64,000 nucleotides of DNA from Palsa-504 sp963744005 (GTDB lineage: Bacteria > Actinomycetota > Actinomycetes > Streptosporangiales > Streptosporangiaceae), in contig CAVURU010000003.1 of assembly GCA_963744005.1 (NCBI GenBank), positions 248,001-312,000 on the forward strand. The letters are read 5' to 3'. Below the pieces are notes generated by a model. That model had not been told where the DNA came from. It ran no database searches and saw only the letters and a program-made list of their open reading frames with translations. The translations under genes were made by a program, and so were the position numbers. This document shows, piece by piece, positions 37,358-48,208 of the stretch; position 1 is the first letter of the stretch; the number at the start of each line of letters is the position of its first letter.

Positions 37358-39378
37358 ATGAGCGAATCGGGCACAGGCGAATCAAACGGCCACGGCGGAT
37401 TCACCCGTCGCAGGTTCATCATCGGGACCGTCAGCGTGAGCGCGGTGGCGGCGGTCGGCGGGACGGTGGTCCGCGCGCCGCGGGCCCTGGCCGCGACGGC
37501 GCCGAGCGGGCCGCCGGCAGGCACCCTGCCGCTGCCGGCCACGACCAGGCCCGAGCAGCTGCTGCTGACCTGGGGCGGCGACCCGGCCACCGAGGTCACC
37601 GTGTCCTGGTCCGCGCCGGGCACCGTGGCGCAGCCCGCCCCGACGCTGGCCTTCTCCACCCGGCCGATCACCGCGCACAACCCGGGCTCGCTGGTCAAGA
37701 TGCCCGACCCGGCGCCGCTCGACGTGACCCAACGGTACGGCGAGGCGGCCTCGGTCAGCTTCACCGACGGGCTCAACGGGCAGACGACGTACTTCTACCA
37801 CGTGCAGCTCACCGGGCTGCGGCCCGGGACGCGGTACTACTACCAGGTCAGCGACGGCGCGCACGCGCCGTCCACGGCGGGCGCCTCGTTCGAGACCGCG
37901 CCGCACGGCCGGGCGAAGTTCCGCTTCTCCAGCTACGGCGACCTGGCCACCCGTCCTGGGACCTCAACACGTCCGGGAACATCTGGCACGAGTCCAGTGA
38001 CAACTCCTGGTTCGCCGTCACCGCCATCGAGAACCCGGGTGACGGGAAGGGCGCGCCGCTGTTCCACCTGCTCAACGGCGACCTGTGCTACGCCAACCTG
38101 GACGTCAACAACGCACCGGGCGTGTGGCGGGACTTCGGCCACAACGTCGCGCGCAGCGCGGCCTACCGGCCGTGGATGCCCGCGCTGGGCAACCACGAGG
38201 TCGAGTTCGGCGTGGACACCGAATCCGGTCACCCCGGCCGCGCGCCCGGCGGGGTCGTCGACCAGGGCGCGGCGGGCAACCACTGGAACGGCCCGTACGG
38301 CTTCGGCCACTACCTGAGCCGGTTCCTGCTGCCCGACAACGGGGTGACCAACTGGGACGGCAACCGGCTGCGCGGCAACTTCTACGCCTTCCAGGTCGGC
38401 ACGGTGAAGTTCATCTCGCTCGACGCGGACGACGTCATCTACCAGGACGGCGCGGCCAACTACGTCATCGACACCCCGTTCACCCCGCCCGAGGTCACCA
38501 CGACCGGGGCCGCGATCCCCAACGGCACCACCGCCTACACCCGCTTCTACACCGGCGGGCTGAAGGCCGACGCGAAGAACAACTCGCTGGTCCCCGACTA
38601 CGCGAGCGGGCAGCCCAACCTGCAGACCATCTGGCTGGAGAAGACCCTGGCCCAGGCGCGCCGCGACCATTCCGTCGACATGATCGTGGTCTTCATGCAC
38701 CAGTGCGCGATGTCCACCTCGGTGCCGGGCAACGGGTCCGACCTGGGCATCCGGCAGGCCTGGCTGCCGCTGTTCGACCAGTACGAGGTCGACCTGGTGC
38801 TGTCCGGGCACGAGCACGACTACGAGCGGAGCTACCCGGTCCGCGGCTACGACGCCGGGACGCACGGCACGGTCGCCGTGCCCAACCCGGGCCAGACCAA
38901 GGGCGCCGCCGTCGGCACCAGGCGCCCCTCGGTGGCCGCGACAGAGCCTTATGAGCACAACGGGACCCCGGCCTGGAACACCGCCGAGGGCACCGTGTAC
39001 CTGGTCCTCGGCGGCGGCGGCACCAACGGGCCGACCAACACCTACGGCACCGACGCCGCCGACGACAAGCCGCAGGCCAAGGTGATCACCACGCGGAACG
39101 CCGTGGTCGGCAGCCAGGCCGCCGGGTTCGTCAAGAACGGGGCCGACTCGGTGGAGGACGCGCCCTGGTCCGCGGCCATCAACCCGACCGACGCCTACGG
39201 GTACTCCATCTTCGACGTCGACCCGGGCGCGCACCCCGGCCAGACCACGATCACGTTCCAGTACTTTGCCATCCCGGCGGTGAGCAACGAGACCGGCTCG
39301 GCCCACGACGGCACCACCACGCTGCCGGCCAGGCCCACCGAGAAGTTCGTCTTCGGCCGCCAGGTAGGCCGCAAGTAA
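37358..39378 (+). pseudogene. Tat-exported purple-acid-phosphatase-like metallophosphoesterase, frameshifted
   Basis: Joined, about 670 residues. A twin-arginine signal (FTRRRFIIGTVSVSAVAA) is followed by a fibronectin-like purple acid phosphatase N-terminal domain (EQLLLTWGGDPATEVTVSWS). The metallophosphoesterase core has FSSYGDLAT, LLNGDLCYANL, PALGNHEVEF, VFMHQCAMSTS and LSGHEHDYERS, which are the binuclear metal ligands. The frame slips in the C run at 37950-37952: adding one C gives DLATPSWDLNTSGNIW and restores the rest. ATG 37358 is the start. It is a paralogue of the gene at 44666-46327. It probably releases phosphate from extracellular organophosphates. Confidence 0.85.
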
Positions 39379-39413
39379 CGAGGGGACATGTCGACGCGGC
39401 CCGGCCCCGGCGC

Positions 39414-40577
39414 TCATCGCGCCGGGTCGCGCAGCAGCAGGCCGCACGCCACCGCGAGCGGCGGGACGGCGAGCAGGGCGATCAGGGCGCCGCGCGGGCC
39501 GTGCGCGGCGGCGATCAGCCCCAGCAGCGGCGCGGCCAGGCCGCCGACGCTGACCCCCAGCCCGAGCGTGACCCCGGCGGCGGTACCGGGCCGGGTGGGC
39601 AGGTAGTCCTGGCCCAGCTTGACCAGGACGGCGAACGGCACGTTCAGCGCGAGCCCGGTGGCCAGCGCGAACGGCAGCGGAGCGAGCGCGCCCGGGACCA
39701 GCAGCAAGCCGCCGAGCGCGGGCAGTATCAACGCGGTGCCGACCCGCACGGTGCGGACCGCGCCGGCCCGGTCCGCGATCCGGCCGCCCAGCAGGGTCCC
39801 GGCCACGCCGCCGGCCAGGAAGCAGGTCAGCGCGATGCCCGCCAGGGCCCGCGACGTGTGCAGGGAGCGGATCCAGTACAGCTCGAGGAAGGTGTTAAGC
39901 CCGAAGAACGCCGCGGACCGCAGCACCTCGATCCCGGTCAGGACCGCGAACGGACCCCACATGTCGCGGCCGGTCGGCGGCACCCGGGACCCGTGAGCGG
40001 CCTCCCGGCGGTGCCGGCGCAGCAGCACGAAGCAGATCAGGGCCGCGGGCGGCAGGAACAGGCCGGTGGCGGGCACGCCCAGCGCGATCAGGGCCGGGGT
40101 GGCCAGCGCCGGCGCCAGGAAGAAGCCGACGGTGCCGCCCGCGGCGAAGATGCTCATGGCGGCCGCGCTGTTCCCGGCGTCCTGGCGAGCCGCCTTGCCC
40201 GCCGCGGGGTGGAACATGGCCACGCCCAGCCCGGAGGCCAGGATCGCGCACCACACGGCGCCGTAGCCGGGCAGCAGGCCGGCCACGCTCAGCCCGAGCC
40301 CGGCCAGGCCGACTCCCGCCCCGGCCATCCACCCCGCGTTCCGCCGGTCGGCGATGACCCCGAGGACAGGCTGCGGGAGGGAACTGCCGAGCGTGGCGGC
40401 CAGGATGAGGCCGGACGCGGCGACGTAGCCGTAGTGCCGGTCCAGGACGAAATACGGCACGACCGACGGCACCAGCCCCTGGTACAGGTCATCGACCGCG
40501 TGCGCGATCGCCCACAGCCGCATCCGCCGCCAGGCGGGCGGCGCGCCGGTGCCGGTTCGGTCCAGGGTGACGGTCAT
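39414..40577 (-). CDS. MFS transporter of the Fsr (fosmidomycin-resistance) family
   Basis: A 387-residue, 12-helix exporter. The first helix carries the family signature AIAHAVDDLYQGLVPSVVPYF, followed by HYGYVAASGLILAATLGSSL. The MFS loop after helix 2 reads ADRRNAGWM, and AMFHPAAGKAARQDAGNSA is typical of Fsr. Start ATG 40577 has CAGGCT seven nt upstream on this strand; a longer in-frame extension is not homologous. It is divergent from an AraC-type gene 54 bp away that is the likely regulator. Known family members export fosmidomycin or similar small phosphonates; the substrate here is inferred only by similarity. Confidence 0.86.
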   Translation of the reverse strand: MTVTLDRTGTGAPPAWRRMRLWAIAHAVDDLYQGLVPSVVPYFVLDRHYGYVAASGLILAATLGSSLPQPVLGVIADRRNAGWMAGAGVGLAGLGLSVAGLLPGYGAVWCAILASGLGVAMFHPAAGKAARQDAGNSAAAMSIFAAGGTVGFFLAPALATPALIALGVPATGLFLPPAALICFVLLRRHRREAAHGSRVPPTGRDMWGPFAVLTGIEVLRSAAFFGLNTFLELYWIRSLHTSRALAGIALTCFLAGGVAGTLLGGRIADRAGAVRTVRVGTALILPALGGLLLVPGALAPLPFALATGLALNVPFAVLVKLGQDYLPTRPGTAAGVTLGLGVSVGGLAAPLLGLIAAAHGPRGALIALLAVPPLAVACGLLLRDPAR

Positions 40578-40617
40578 GGGGTCCAGCCTGGTGCAGGCCG
40601 GCCTGCCGGGCCACCGG

Positions 40618-40623
40618 TAAACT
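40618..40623 (+). promoter_or_regulatory. -10 box upstream of the AraC-type gene
   Basis: TAAACT lies 8 nt before ATG 40632 with no ribosome-binding site between. Confidence 0.4.
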
Positions 40624-40631
40624 GCCGGATT

Positions 40632-41396
40632 ATGCCGGAAACCCGCCAGCACGCCGCCTGGCACGAGCTAACCGGTCCGACCTACGCGGAGCTGGAGAAC
40701 CGGGAGCGGATCGACTGGCACTACCACGGCGTGCCGCAGCTGGTGTATCCCAGCAGCGGGGTGCTGGCCATCTCGGCGGCCGCCGGCACCTGGGCCGTGC
40801 CGCCGCAGCGCGCGGTGTGGATCCCGGCGGGCGTGCCGCACGCGCACCGGGCCCACGGCCGGGTCCAGATGCGGACGCTGGCCTTCTCGCCCGACGCGGC
40901 CGCTGATCCGCCGCTGGACGGCGGCCCGGCCGTGCTGGAGGTCAGCCCGCTGCTCCGCGAGATCATCGTCGCGCTCACCGGCGGCGCGGCGGCGCCTTAC
41001 ACCGCGCGGCAGCGGGCCACCATGGAGCAGGTCGCGCTCGATCAGCTGCGCCGGGTCAGCCAGCTGCCGGTCCGGCTGCCGGCCCTGGCCGACGACCGGC
41101 TGCGGGGCATCGCCGCGCTGCTGCACGCCCATCCGGCCGACGGCCGGACCCTGGCCGAGCTCGGGCTGGCGGTGGGCGCGTCCGAGCGGACCCTGAGCCG
41201 GCTGTTCCGGCAGCAGGCCGGGATGAGCTTCCCGCAGTGGCGCACCCAGTTCCGGCTGCAGCGGGCCCTGGTGCTGCTGGCCGACCGGACGCCGGTCACG
41301 GTCACCGCCATGGCCTGCGGCTGGTCGAACCCGAGCGCGTTCATCGAGGCCTTCAGGCGCTGCTTCGGCGCCACCCCGGGCAAGTTCTACGCCTAG
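40632..41396 (+). CDS. AraC-family transcriptional regulator with N-terminal cupin
   Basis: A 254-residue regulator. The N-terminal cupin (RIDWHYHGVPQLVYPSSG..., then WIPAGVPHAHRAHG) is a sensor domain. The C-terminal AraC double HTH includes GRTLAELGLAVGASERTLSR and VTVTAMACGWSNPSAFIEAF ending in FRRCFGATPGKFYA, the typical family end. It is divergent from the Fsr exporter and overlaps the end of a convergent LLM gene by 4 nt. Control of the exporter is the simplest reading; this is inference from position. Confidence 0.88.
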   Translation: MPETRQHAAWHELTGPTYAELENRERIDWHYHGVPQLVYPSSGVLAISAAAGTWAVPPQRAVWIPAGVPHAHRAHGRVQMRTLAFSPDAAADPPLDGGPAVLEVSPLLREIIVALTGGAAAPYTARQRATMEQVALDQLRRVSQLPVRLPALADDRLRGIAALLHAHPADGRTLAELGLAVGASERTLSRLFRQQAGMSFPQWRTQFRLQRALVLLADRTPVTVTAMACGWSNPSAFIEAFRRCFGATPGKFYA

Positions 41397-42313
41397 GCTC
41401 CCGGCGCGAGCTCGCCCAGGATGGCCTGCGCGCGGGCCGCGGCCGACTCGGGCGCGACCGACGGCGAGCCGATCTGCGGATCCCAGTTCAGGTCGTAGAA
41501 CAGCTCGGTCACACCCTGGCCGCCGAGCCAGGCGGCGTCCTCGCGGATCTGCGCGTAGCTGCCGGACAGCAGCCGCCGGCCGCCGTCCGGGCCCCGCTCC
41601 TCCTGGCCCGCCGACACCACGCCGCGGCAGACCACGCGCAGGGCCTCCGGGTCCCGCCCGGCCGCCGACGCCGCCTCCCGGATCATGGCCACCGACTCCG
41701 AGATCCGGGTCAGGTCGGCCCGGCTAGAGGTGATCCAGCCGTCGGCGATCCGCCCGGCCCGCTCGATGGCCGGGCGGGACATGCCGCCCAGCAGCACGGG
41801 CGGCCCGGGCTGGCGCGCGGGCCGCGGTTCCTGCCGGCCGGCCGGGATGGTGTAGAACTCGCCGCTGAACGAGCTGACCTCCTCGCTCCACAGCGACCGC
41901 AGCACGGCCAGGTACTCTTCGGTCCGCGCGCCGCGCCGGGCGGTGGAAGCGCCCGCCGCGGTGAACTCCTCCGGCATCCACCCGATGCCCAGGCCCAGGT
42001 CGAGCCGCCCGCCGGACAGCACGTCCACGGTGGCGGCCTGCTTGGCCAGCACCAAGGGCGAGACGAAGGGCAGGTTGATGACCGCCACGCCGAGCCGGAT
42101 CCGCGAGGTGCTGGCCGCCGCGAACCCGAGCGCGACCATGGGGTCGAGCACGCTGCGGTACACCGGCTCGGTGGCGGACCCCTCCGGTACCAGCAGCCGC
42201 TGGAAACTCCACAGCGACGCGTATCCCGCCGCTTCGGCCTGCCGGGCGAACGCGGTCAGGTAGCCGGGCGTGGCCCAGGCCCCGGCCACCGGGGCACCGA
42301 ATCCGGTCTGCAT
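41393..42313 (-). CDS. LLM-class (luciferase-like) F420-dependent oxidoreductase
   Basis: A 306-residue TIM-barrel oxidoreductase of the TIGR03619-like group. Visible are AEAAGYASLWSFQRLLVP, the GGRLDLGLGIGWMPEEF segment that contacts the deazaflavin, and PVLLGGMSRPAIERAGRIADGW, an F420-binding signature. GGAAGG lies 7 nt before ATG 42313, inside the end of the neighbouring LLM gene's operon (stop at 42317). The substrate is unknown; tandem LLM enzymes are common in actinomycetes. Confidence 0.85.
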   Translation of the reverse strand: MQTGFGAPVAGAWATPGYLTAFARQAEAAGYASLWSFQRLLVPEGSATEPVYRSVLDPMVALGFAAASTSRIRLGVAVINLPFVSPLVLAKQAATVDVLSGGRLDLGLGIGWMPEEFTAAGASTARRGARTEEYLAVLRSLWSEEVSSFSGEFYTIPAGRQEPRPARQPGPPVLLGGMSRPAIERAGRIADGWITSSRADLTRISESVAMIREAASAAGRDPEALRVVCRGVVSAGQEERGPDGGRRLLSGSYAQIREDAAWLGGQGVTELFYDLNWDPQIGSPSVAPESAAARAQAILGELAPGA

Positions 42314-42316
42314 GGC

Positions 42317-43237
42317 CTAGCCTTCCAGCTCCGGGATGATGCGGGACGCCAGGATCTCCATCTGCTCGGCCTGGTCGAACAGCGCGGTGCACAAGATCAG
42401 CTCCGCCCCGGCCTCGGCCACCTGGCGCAGCTGGCTGGCGCACTCGGCGGGCGTGCCCCGCACCGTGGCCGCCTCCAGGCCCGGCATCGGCTGCCCGTAG
42501 GTGTTCTCCAGGGCGGCGCTGATCCGGCCCCGGGCCCGGTCGCCGTCCTCGTCGGCCGCGAAGTAGACGCGCTTGGCGATGGCGAAGTCCGAGGCCGGCC
42601 GGCCCGCCTCGTCGAGCGCCTGGCGGGCTGCCGAGACCAGCTCGGCGAACCGGGCCGTGGTCGAGGCGCCCGCGCCGAAGTAGCCGTAGCCCATCCGCAC
42701 CGCCCGGCGCACGGCGGCCTCGCTGGACGCGCCGAACCACAGCGGCGGGAACGGCTTCTGGAACGGCTTGGGCTCCATGGGCGCGTCCTCCAGCTGCCAG
42801 AACTCGCCGCGGAAGGTCACTCGCGGCTCGGTCCACAGCGCCTTCATCAGCTCGATCCCCTCGGTGAACCGGGCCACGTACCGGCCAGGATCCATGCCGA
42901 ACGCGGCGAACGGGCGGCCCGGGCCGCCGGTGCCCACGCCGATCTCGATCCGGCCCCGGCTGAGCTGGTCCATCGTCGCCAGCGCGCTGGCCAGCCGCAC
43001 CGGGGAGTGCTGCGTGGACACGAACACCGAGCAGCCCAGCCGGATCCGCTCGGTGCAGGCCGCGGCGTAGCTCATCGTCTCGACCGGGCCGAGCTGCGCG
43101 CTCGCCACCAGCGTGCCCTCCTGCGCCCACGCGCTGTCGAAGCCGAGCTCCTCGGCCCGCTGGAGGTAGGCGCGGAACGCGGCGGGGTCGAACTCCCCGT
43201 CGGCGTAGAACTGGGGGATGGCGACGGCGAACCTCAT
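42317..43237 (-). CDS. LLM-class F420/flavin-dependent oxidoreductase
   Basis: A 306-residue member of the same fold with a different subfamily sequence. RAEELGFDSAWAQEGTLV is near the N-terminus, MDQLSRGRIEIGVGTGGPGRPF forms the cofactor loop, and FPPLWFGASSEAAVRRAVRMG follows. It is the first gene of a two-gene operon with the LLM gene just downstream (3-nt gap). TAGGCT (43246-43251, minus strand) lies 8 nt before the ATG, and GAGGG is also present. It is divergent from the MmcQ-like gene. Confidence 0.85.
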   Translation of the reverse strand: MRFAVAIPQFYADGEFDPAAFRAYLQRAEELGFDSAWAQEGTLVASAQLGPVETMSYAAACTERIRLGCSVFVSTQHSPVRLASALATMDQLSRGRIEIGVGTGGPGRPFAAFGMDPGRYVARFTEGIELMKALWTEPRVTFRGEFWQLEDAPMEPKPFQKPFPPLWFGASSEAAVRRAVRMGYGYFGAGASTTARFAELVSAARQALDEAGRPASDFAIAKRVYFAADEDGDRARGRISAALENTYGQPMPGLEAATVRGTPAECASQLRQVAEAGAELILCTALFDQAEQMEILASRIIPELEG

Positions 43238-43279
43238 GGGCCCTCAGCCTAGTGATGACCCAGCTGGCACAATCGGTGG

Positions 43280-43678
43280 GTGGGCACCGCGGACGACGAC
43301 CTGGCCGGGCGGCTGCGCGCCATCTGCCTGGCCCTGCCCGAGGTCACCGAGCGGCCCAGCCACGGCGCGCCCAGCTGGTTCGTGCGCGGCAAGAGCTCCT
43401 TCGTGACGCTGTGGGCCGACGGGCATCACGCCCACCAGTTCCCGCATCTGTGGTGCGCCGCGCCGCCCGGGGCGCAGGCCGAGCTGACCGCCGCCGCGCC
43501 CGCCCGGTTCTTCCGCCCGCCCTACGTCGGCGGCCGCGGCTGGATCGGCGTCCGGCTCGACGACGCTCCCGACTGGGCGGAGATCGCCGAGCTGTGCCAG
43601 GACGCCTACCGGGCCATCGCCCCGGCCCGGCTGGCGGCCCGGCTCGACGCCCAGCCGGCGGCTCAGCCGGAGGCCTAG
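43280..43678 (+). CDS. MmcQ/YjbR-family DNA-binding-like protein
   Basis: A 132-residue protein of the MmcQ/YjbR (DUF419) family: CLALPEVTERPSHGAPSWFVRGKSSFVTL at the N-terminal half, then PPYVGGRGWIGVRLDDAPDWAEI. The fold resembles a CyaY-type or DNA-binding domain; biochemical role is not established. GTG 43280 is preceded by CACAAT six nt upstream, a leaderless pattern. The C-terminal Ala/Gln repeat is low-complexity. Confidence 0.83.
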   Translation: MGTADDDLAGRLRAICLALPEVTERPSHGAPSWFVRGKSSFVTLWADGHHAHQFPHLWCAAPPGAQAELTAAAPARFFRPPYVGGRGWIGVRLDDAPDWAEIAELCQDAYRAIAPARLAARLDAQPAAQPEA

Positions 43679-43691
43679 CCGGGCGACGGGC

Positions 43692-44636
43692 TCAGCGACC
43701 CGTCACCGCCGCGGCGATGACGGCGGCGCAGCCCCACGACAGCGAGACCCCGGCCCCGCCGTGCCCGTAGTTGTGCCACAGCACCCCGCCGCCGAACGGC
43801 TCAGCCTCCAGCCGAACTTCGGGCCGGTAAGGCCGCAGGCCGACCCGGTGCCCGAGGATCTGCGCCCCGCGCAGCCGGGGATCGACCGCGGAGCACGCGG
43901 CCACGATCCGTTCGGCCGTCTCGGGCCTGGGGTCGGTGTCCCAGTCGCCTTCGGCGTTGGTGCCGCCCAGCAGGACGGTGTCGCCGTGCGGGAACATGTA
44001 CACGATCCACGGCGGCTGGTCGTCCCGGCTGATGACGAACTCCTCCAGGCCGGGGTTGGCCACGATGACGACCTGGCCGCGGATCGGTGCCACCTGGGGA
44101 TCGGGGACCAGGTCATGAGCCCGGACGCCGGAGCAGTTCACCGTGACCGGGGCCAGGCCCGCCAGCTCGCCCAGCGTGCTCGCCGGGGCCAGTTCCAGCG
44201 TGCCGCCGGCCCGGGCGAACCGGTCGGTCAGGTAGTCGAGATAGACCGGCATGGTGGCCAGCGGGGCGGTGTAGTGCCAGCCGTGGGTGAAGCCGTCGGG
44301 CAGCTCGGCCGCGTCGCACAGCCGCAGGCTGGGCAGCAGGTCGGTCCAGTAGTACGGCTCGAGCGGGTTACGGCTGATCTCCCGGCCGCTGACCATGTGC
44401 ACCCCGGTGCCCGGCTCGGCGGCCAGCTTGGTCAGCACCTCCAGACCGGTACGGCCCCATTCCAGGACGCGTTCCGGCGGCCCGACCTTGACCAGTCCCC
44501 ACACCGCGCCCGCCGCGACGGAGGTGGTCTGGGCCGGCCGGGCGGCCGTCCTGATCGTCACGCTGAGCCCGGCCTCGGCCAGGCTGATCCCCGTCGTCAG
44601 GCCGCATACCCCGGCCCCGATCACCAGTGCATCCAT
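43692..44636 (-). CDS. D-amino-acid-oxidase-like FAD-dependent oxidoreductase
   Basis: A 314-residue DAAO-family flavoenzyme. The N-terminal ALVIGAGVCGLTTGISLAEAG binds FAD; RPAQTTSVAAGAVWGL matches the DAAO flavin segment. The substrate-binding region includes PWIVYMFPHGDTVLLGGT and the C-terminal VGLRPYRPEVRLE with the carboxylate-binding Arg, ending in NYGHGGAGVSLSWGCA, the PROSITE-type DAAO motif. Likely oxidises D-amino acids or a glycine-like compound to the imino acid with peroxide release; the substrate is not known. TACCGT (44643-44648, minus) lies 6 nt before the ATG. Confidence 0.88.
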   Translation of the reverse strand: MDALVIGAGVCGLTTGISLAEAGLSVTIRTAARPAQTTSVAAGAVWGLVKVGPPERVLEWGRTGLEVLTKLAAEPGTGVHMVSGREISRNPLEPYYWTDLLPSLRLCDAAELPDGFTHGWHYTAPLATMPVYLDYLTDRFARAGGTLELAPASTLGELAGLAPVTVNCSGVRAHDLVPDPQVAPIRGQVVIVANPGLEEFVISRDDQPPWIVYMFPHGDTVLLGGTNAEGDWDTDPRPETAERIVAACSAVDPRLRGAQILGHRVGLRPYRPEVRLEAEPFGGGVLWHNYGHGGAGVSLSWGCAAVIAAAVTGR

Positions 44637-44642
44637 GTCCCG

Positions 44643-44648
44643 ACGGTA
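44643..44648 (-). promoter_or_regulatory. -10 box for leaderless DAAO-like transcript
   Basis: Minus-strand TACCGT ends exactly 6 nt before ATG 44636; no ribosome-binding site is present. Confidence 0.45.
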
Positions 44649-44665
44649 CCGGGTGGCCTGGTTTC

Positions 44666-46327
44666 TCAGCCGCGCGGGCGGATGAGGGTGAACGTCTCGA
44701 ACTCGGTGTAGTCCGGGTTAGGCGTGCCCGGGGCGCCCGGGGCCGGGTTGACCGGGTCCGCGCCGACCGCGTGGTACTGGGTGACGCTGATGCTGGTCTG
44801 GCCGGCCAGGTCGGCGGGGTCGGGGTTGACGTCGAACACCGCGATCCCGTAGCCGGTCGACGCCTCGCGCCGGGCCGACCAGGTCGCCGCCTCGGCCGCG
44901 TCGGCCGCCGCGCGCGCGTACACGCCCGGGGTCGTGGCCGGCGCCGGGCGGTTGGCCCGGGTGAAGACCTGAGCCTGGCGCGGGCCGCCGGCCGGGCCGG
45001 GCCCGCAGGAGTCGAGGTTGTCGTCGGTGCCGCCGCAGCCCAGGACGAGATGCACGGTGCCGGTGCTGGTGTCGAACACGCCGCTGTCGGCCGTCGTCAC
45101 CGGATGCGGCCGCCGGGTGTTGGTCACCGCCCCGGTGGCGATCTCGCGGCCGGCGTCCCGGTCCGCGCCGCGCACCGGGAAGGACCGCTCGTAGCCGTGG
45201 TCGTGCCCGCTCACGACCAGGTCCACCTGGTAGCGGTCGAACAGCGGCAGCCACTCCCGGCGGATACCCAGGTCCGAGCCATTCCCGGTGATCGAGGAGG
45301 AGCAGGCGCACTGGTGCATCTGCACCACGATCCAGTCCAGCGCCGGGTGCCGCCGCCCGGCCGCCAGCGTCCGCTCCAGCCACGCGGTCTGCGCGCCGCC
45401 GGAGTACCCCCGCAGGTAGAACGACGTGCCGGGCGGGATGGGCGGGTTGCCCGTCACCGCGGCCGGGACCAGCGCCGCCGGGCCGGCCACGAACGCGGAC
45501 GCGTCCTGGTACACAACGTCGTCGGCGTCGAGGGAGATGAACAGCACCGAGCCCACTCCGAAGCAGTACCAGCGGCCGCTGAAACCCGGCATGCGGTTGT
45601 CCGGCAGGGTGTAACGGGTCAGGTAGGAGGAGAAGCCCTGCTTGCCGTTGTCGAACTCGACTTCGTGATTGCCCGGGCACGGCATCCAGGGCCGGCTGGC
45701 CGCCGAGGTCTGGCTGTTGTTGCCGAAGTCCCGCCATACCCCGGGCTGATCGGCCGGGGTGAGGTTCGCGCAGCACAGGTCGCCGTTCAGCAGGTGGAAC
45801 AGCGGCTGGAAGGACTCGACCGCGTCGACCGCGTAGGCGCTCAAGCTGTCGCCGTAGCTGGTGAAGCGGAACGCGACCCGGCCCTGCGGCGCGGTCCGGA
45901 ACGTCGCGCTGAACGGGTCGGTGGCGTTGGCGTCGTTGTCGGCCGTCACCAGGTAGGCGTATGTCGCGCCGGGCCGCAGCCCGTCGATCCGCGCGTGGTA
46001 GGTCCAGACCGTCTCACCGCTGAGCCCGTCGGCGTACTGGCGCGGCTCGGCGGCGATGACGCGCTGCCCGATCCGGACCCGCGGCCGGGTGGCCGGGCCG
46101 GGGGAGGCCCAGGACACCACCATGCTCGTCGCGGGATCATCGCCCCAGGTCAGGTGGATCTGCTCGGGGGTGCCGTCGGCACCGGGCAGCCGGGCCTTGC
46201 GGGTCCGCGCCGCGGCCCGGGCCGGGGCGGCGCTCGCCGCGAGCAGGCCTGTCCCGCCCGCTGCGAGCAGCTGGCGGCGGGAGACGGGAGGCCTGGACGG
46301 TCGTGAGCCTGCGGAGCGGGCCGGCAT
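44666..46327 (-). CDS. Tat-exported purple-acid-phosphatase-like metallophosphoesterase
   Basis: A 553-residue intact paralogue of the frameshifted gene at 37358. The Tat signal VSRRQLLAAGGTGLLAASAAPARA precedes the fibronectin-like domain (EQIHLTWGDDPATSMVVSW). Metal-binding motifs FTSYGDS, LLNGDLCCANL, PCPGNHEVEF, VQMHQCACSSS and VSGHDHGYERS are complete. It presumably hydrolyses phosphomonoesters outside the membrane. No ribosome-binding site is visible before ATG 46327. Comparison with this copy is what fixes the frame error in the other. Confidence 0.92.
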   Translation of the reverse strand: MPARSAGSRPSRPPVSRRQLLAAGGTGLLAASAAPARAAARTRKARLPGADGTPEQIHLTWGDDPATSMVVSWASPGPATRPRVRIGQRVIAAEPRQYADGLSGETVWTYHARIDGLRPGATYAYLVTADNDANATDPFSATFRTAPQGRVAFRFTSYGDSLSAYAVDAVESFQPLFHLLNGDLCCANLTPADQPGVWRDFGNNSQTSAASRPWMPCPGNHEVEFDNGKQGFSSYLTRYTLPDNRMPGFSGRWYCFGVGSVLFISLDADDVVYQDASAFVAGPAALVPAAVTGNPPIPPGTSFYLRGYSGGAQTAWLERTLAAGRRHPALDWIVVQMHQCACSSSITGNGSDLGIRREWLPLFDRYQVDLVVSGHDHGYERSFPVRGADRDAGREIATGAVTNTRRPHPVTTADSGVFDTSTGTVHLVLGCGGTDDNLDSCGPGPAGGPRQAQVFTRANRPAPATTPGVYARAAADAAEAATWSARREASTGYGIAVFDVNPDPADLAGQTSISVTQYHAVGADPVNPAPGAPGTPNPDYTEFETFTLIRPRG

Positions 46328-46430
46328 AACGAGAAGGTAAAGGCGGCGAGTAAACGCCAGGTGGCGGCCCGGAAGGAGGCGGCCCTACATTCCGATGAAC
46401 AGTGCCGGTGACCGGTGCTGGCGAACGGGC

Positions 46431-46685
46431 CTAGGAGCCGGTCCGGGCCTGCCGCCGGGGCAGTATACCGTCCACCCGCCACTTGGAGCCGGGCCTGCTG
46501 GGCAGTACCAGGGAGATGAGCAGGCCCAGGGCGGACAGCAGGAGGCCCAGGGTCAGCCCGGTCTTCTCGCCGTACCCCTTGCGGTCCGTCAGCCAGGCCC
46601 CGGCCGCGGCCGAGATCAGCCACAAGAACAGCAGGTACAGCGCCTTGACGCCGATGGTGCCGATGTCGTCACGCTCCCTTGTCGG

Positions 46686-46689
<4 letters not shown>
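46431..46689 (-). pseudogene. small membrane protein terminating the liv operon, apparent frameshift
   Basis: An ATG at 46689 overlaps the livF stop (ATGA) and reads M-T-D-K-G-A before TGA. One base later the frame D-D-I-G-T-I-G-V-K-A-L-Y continues with two hydrophobic helices (LYLLFLWLISAAAGAWL and TGLTLGLLLSALGLLISLVL) and ends in LPSRPGSKWRVDGILPRRQ. Dropping the T near 46669 joins them into ~85 residues. If the frame is real as written, only a TTG at 46625 is available. Small basic-tailed membrane proteins of this kind accompany liv-type operons in related actinomycetes as far as I recall. Role unknown, perhaps transporter assembly. Confidence 0.55.

Positions 46690-48204
<1,515 letters not shown>

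Positions 48205-48208
<4 letters not shown>

Noticed and set aside
36243..37385. Extended ketopantoate-reductase start at 37385
   Set aside because: The Rossmann motif begins at ATG 37253, preceded by GAGG; the extra 44 residues are not family-like and overlap the next gene's start.
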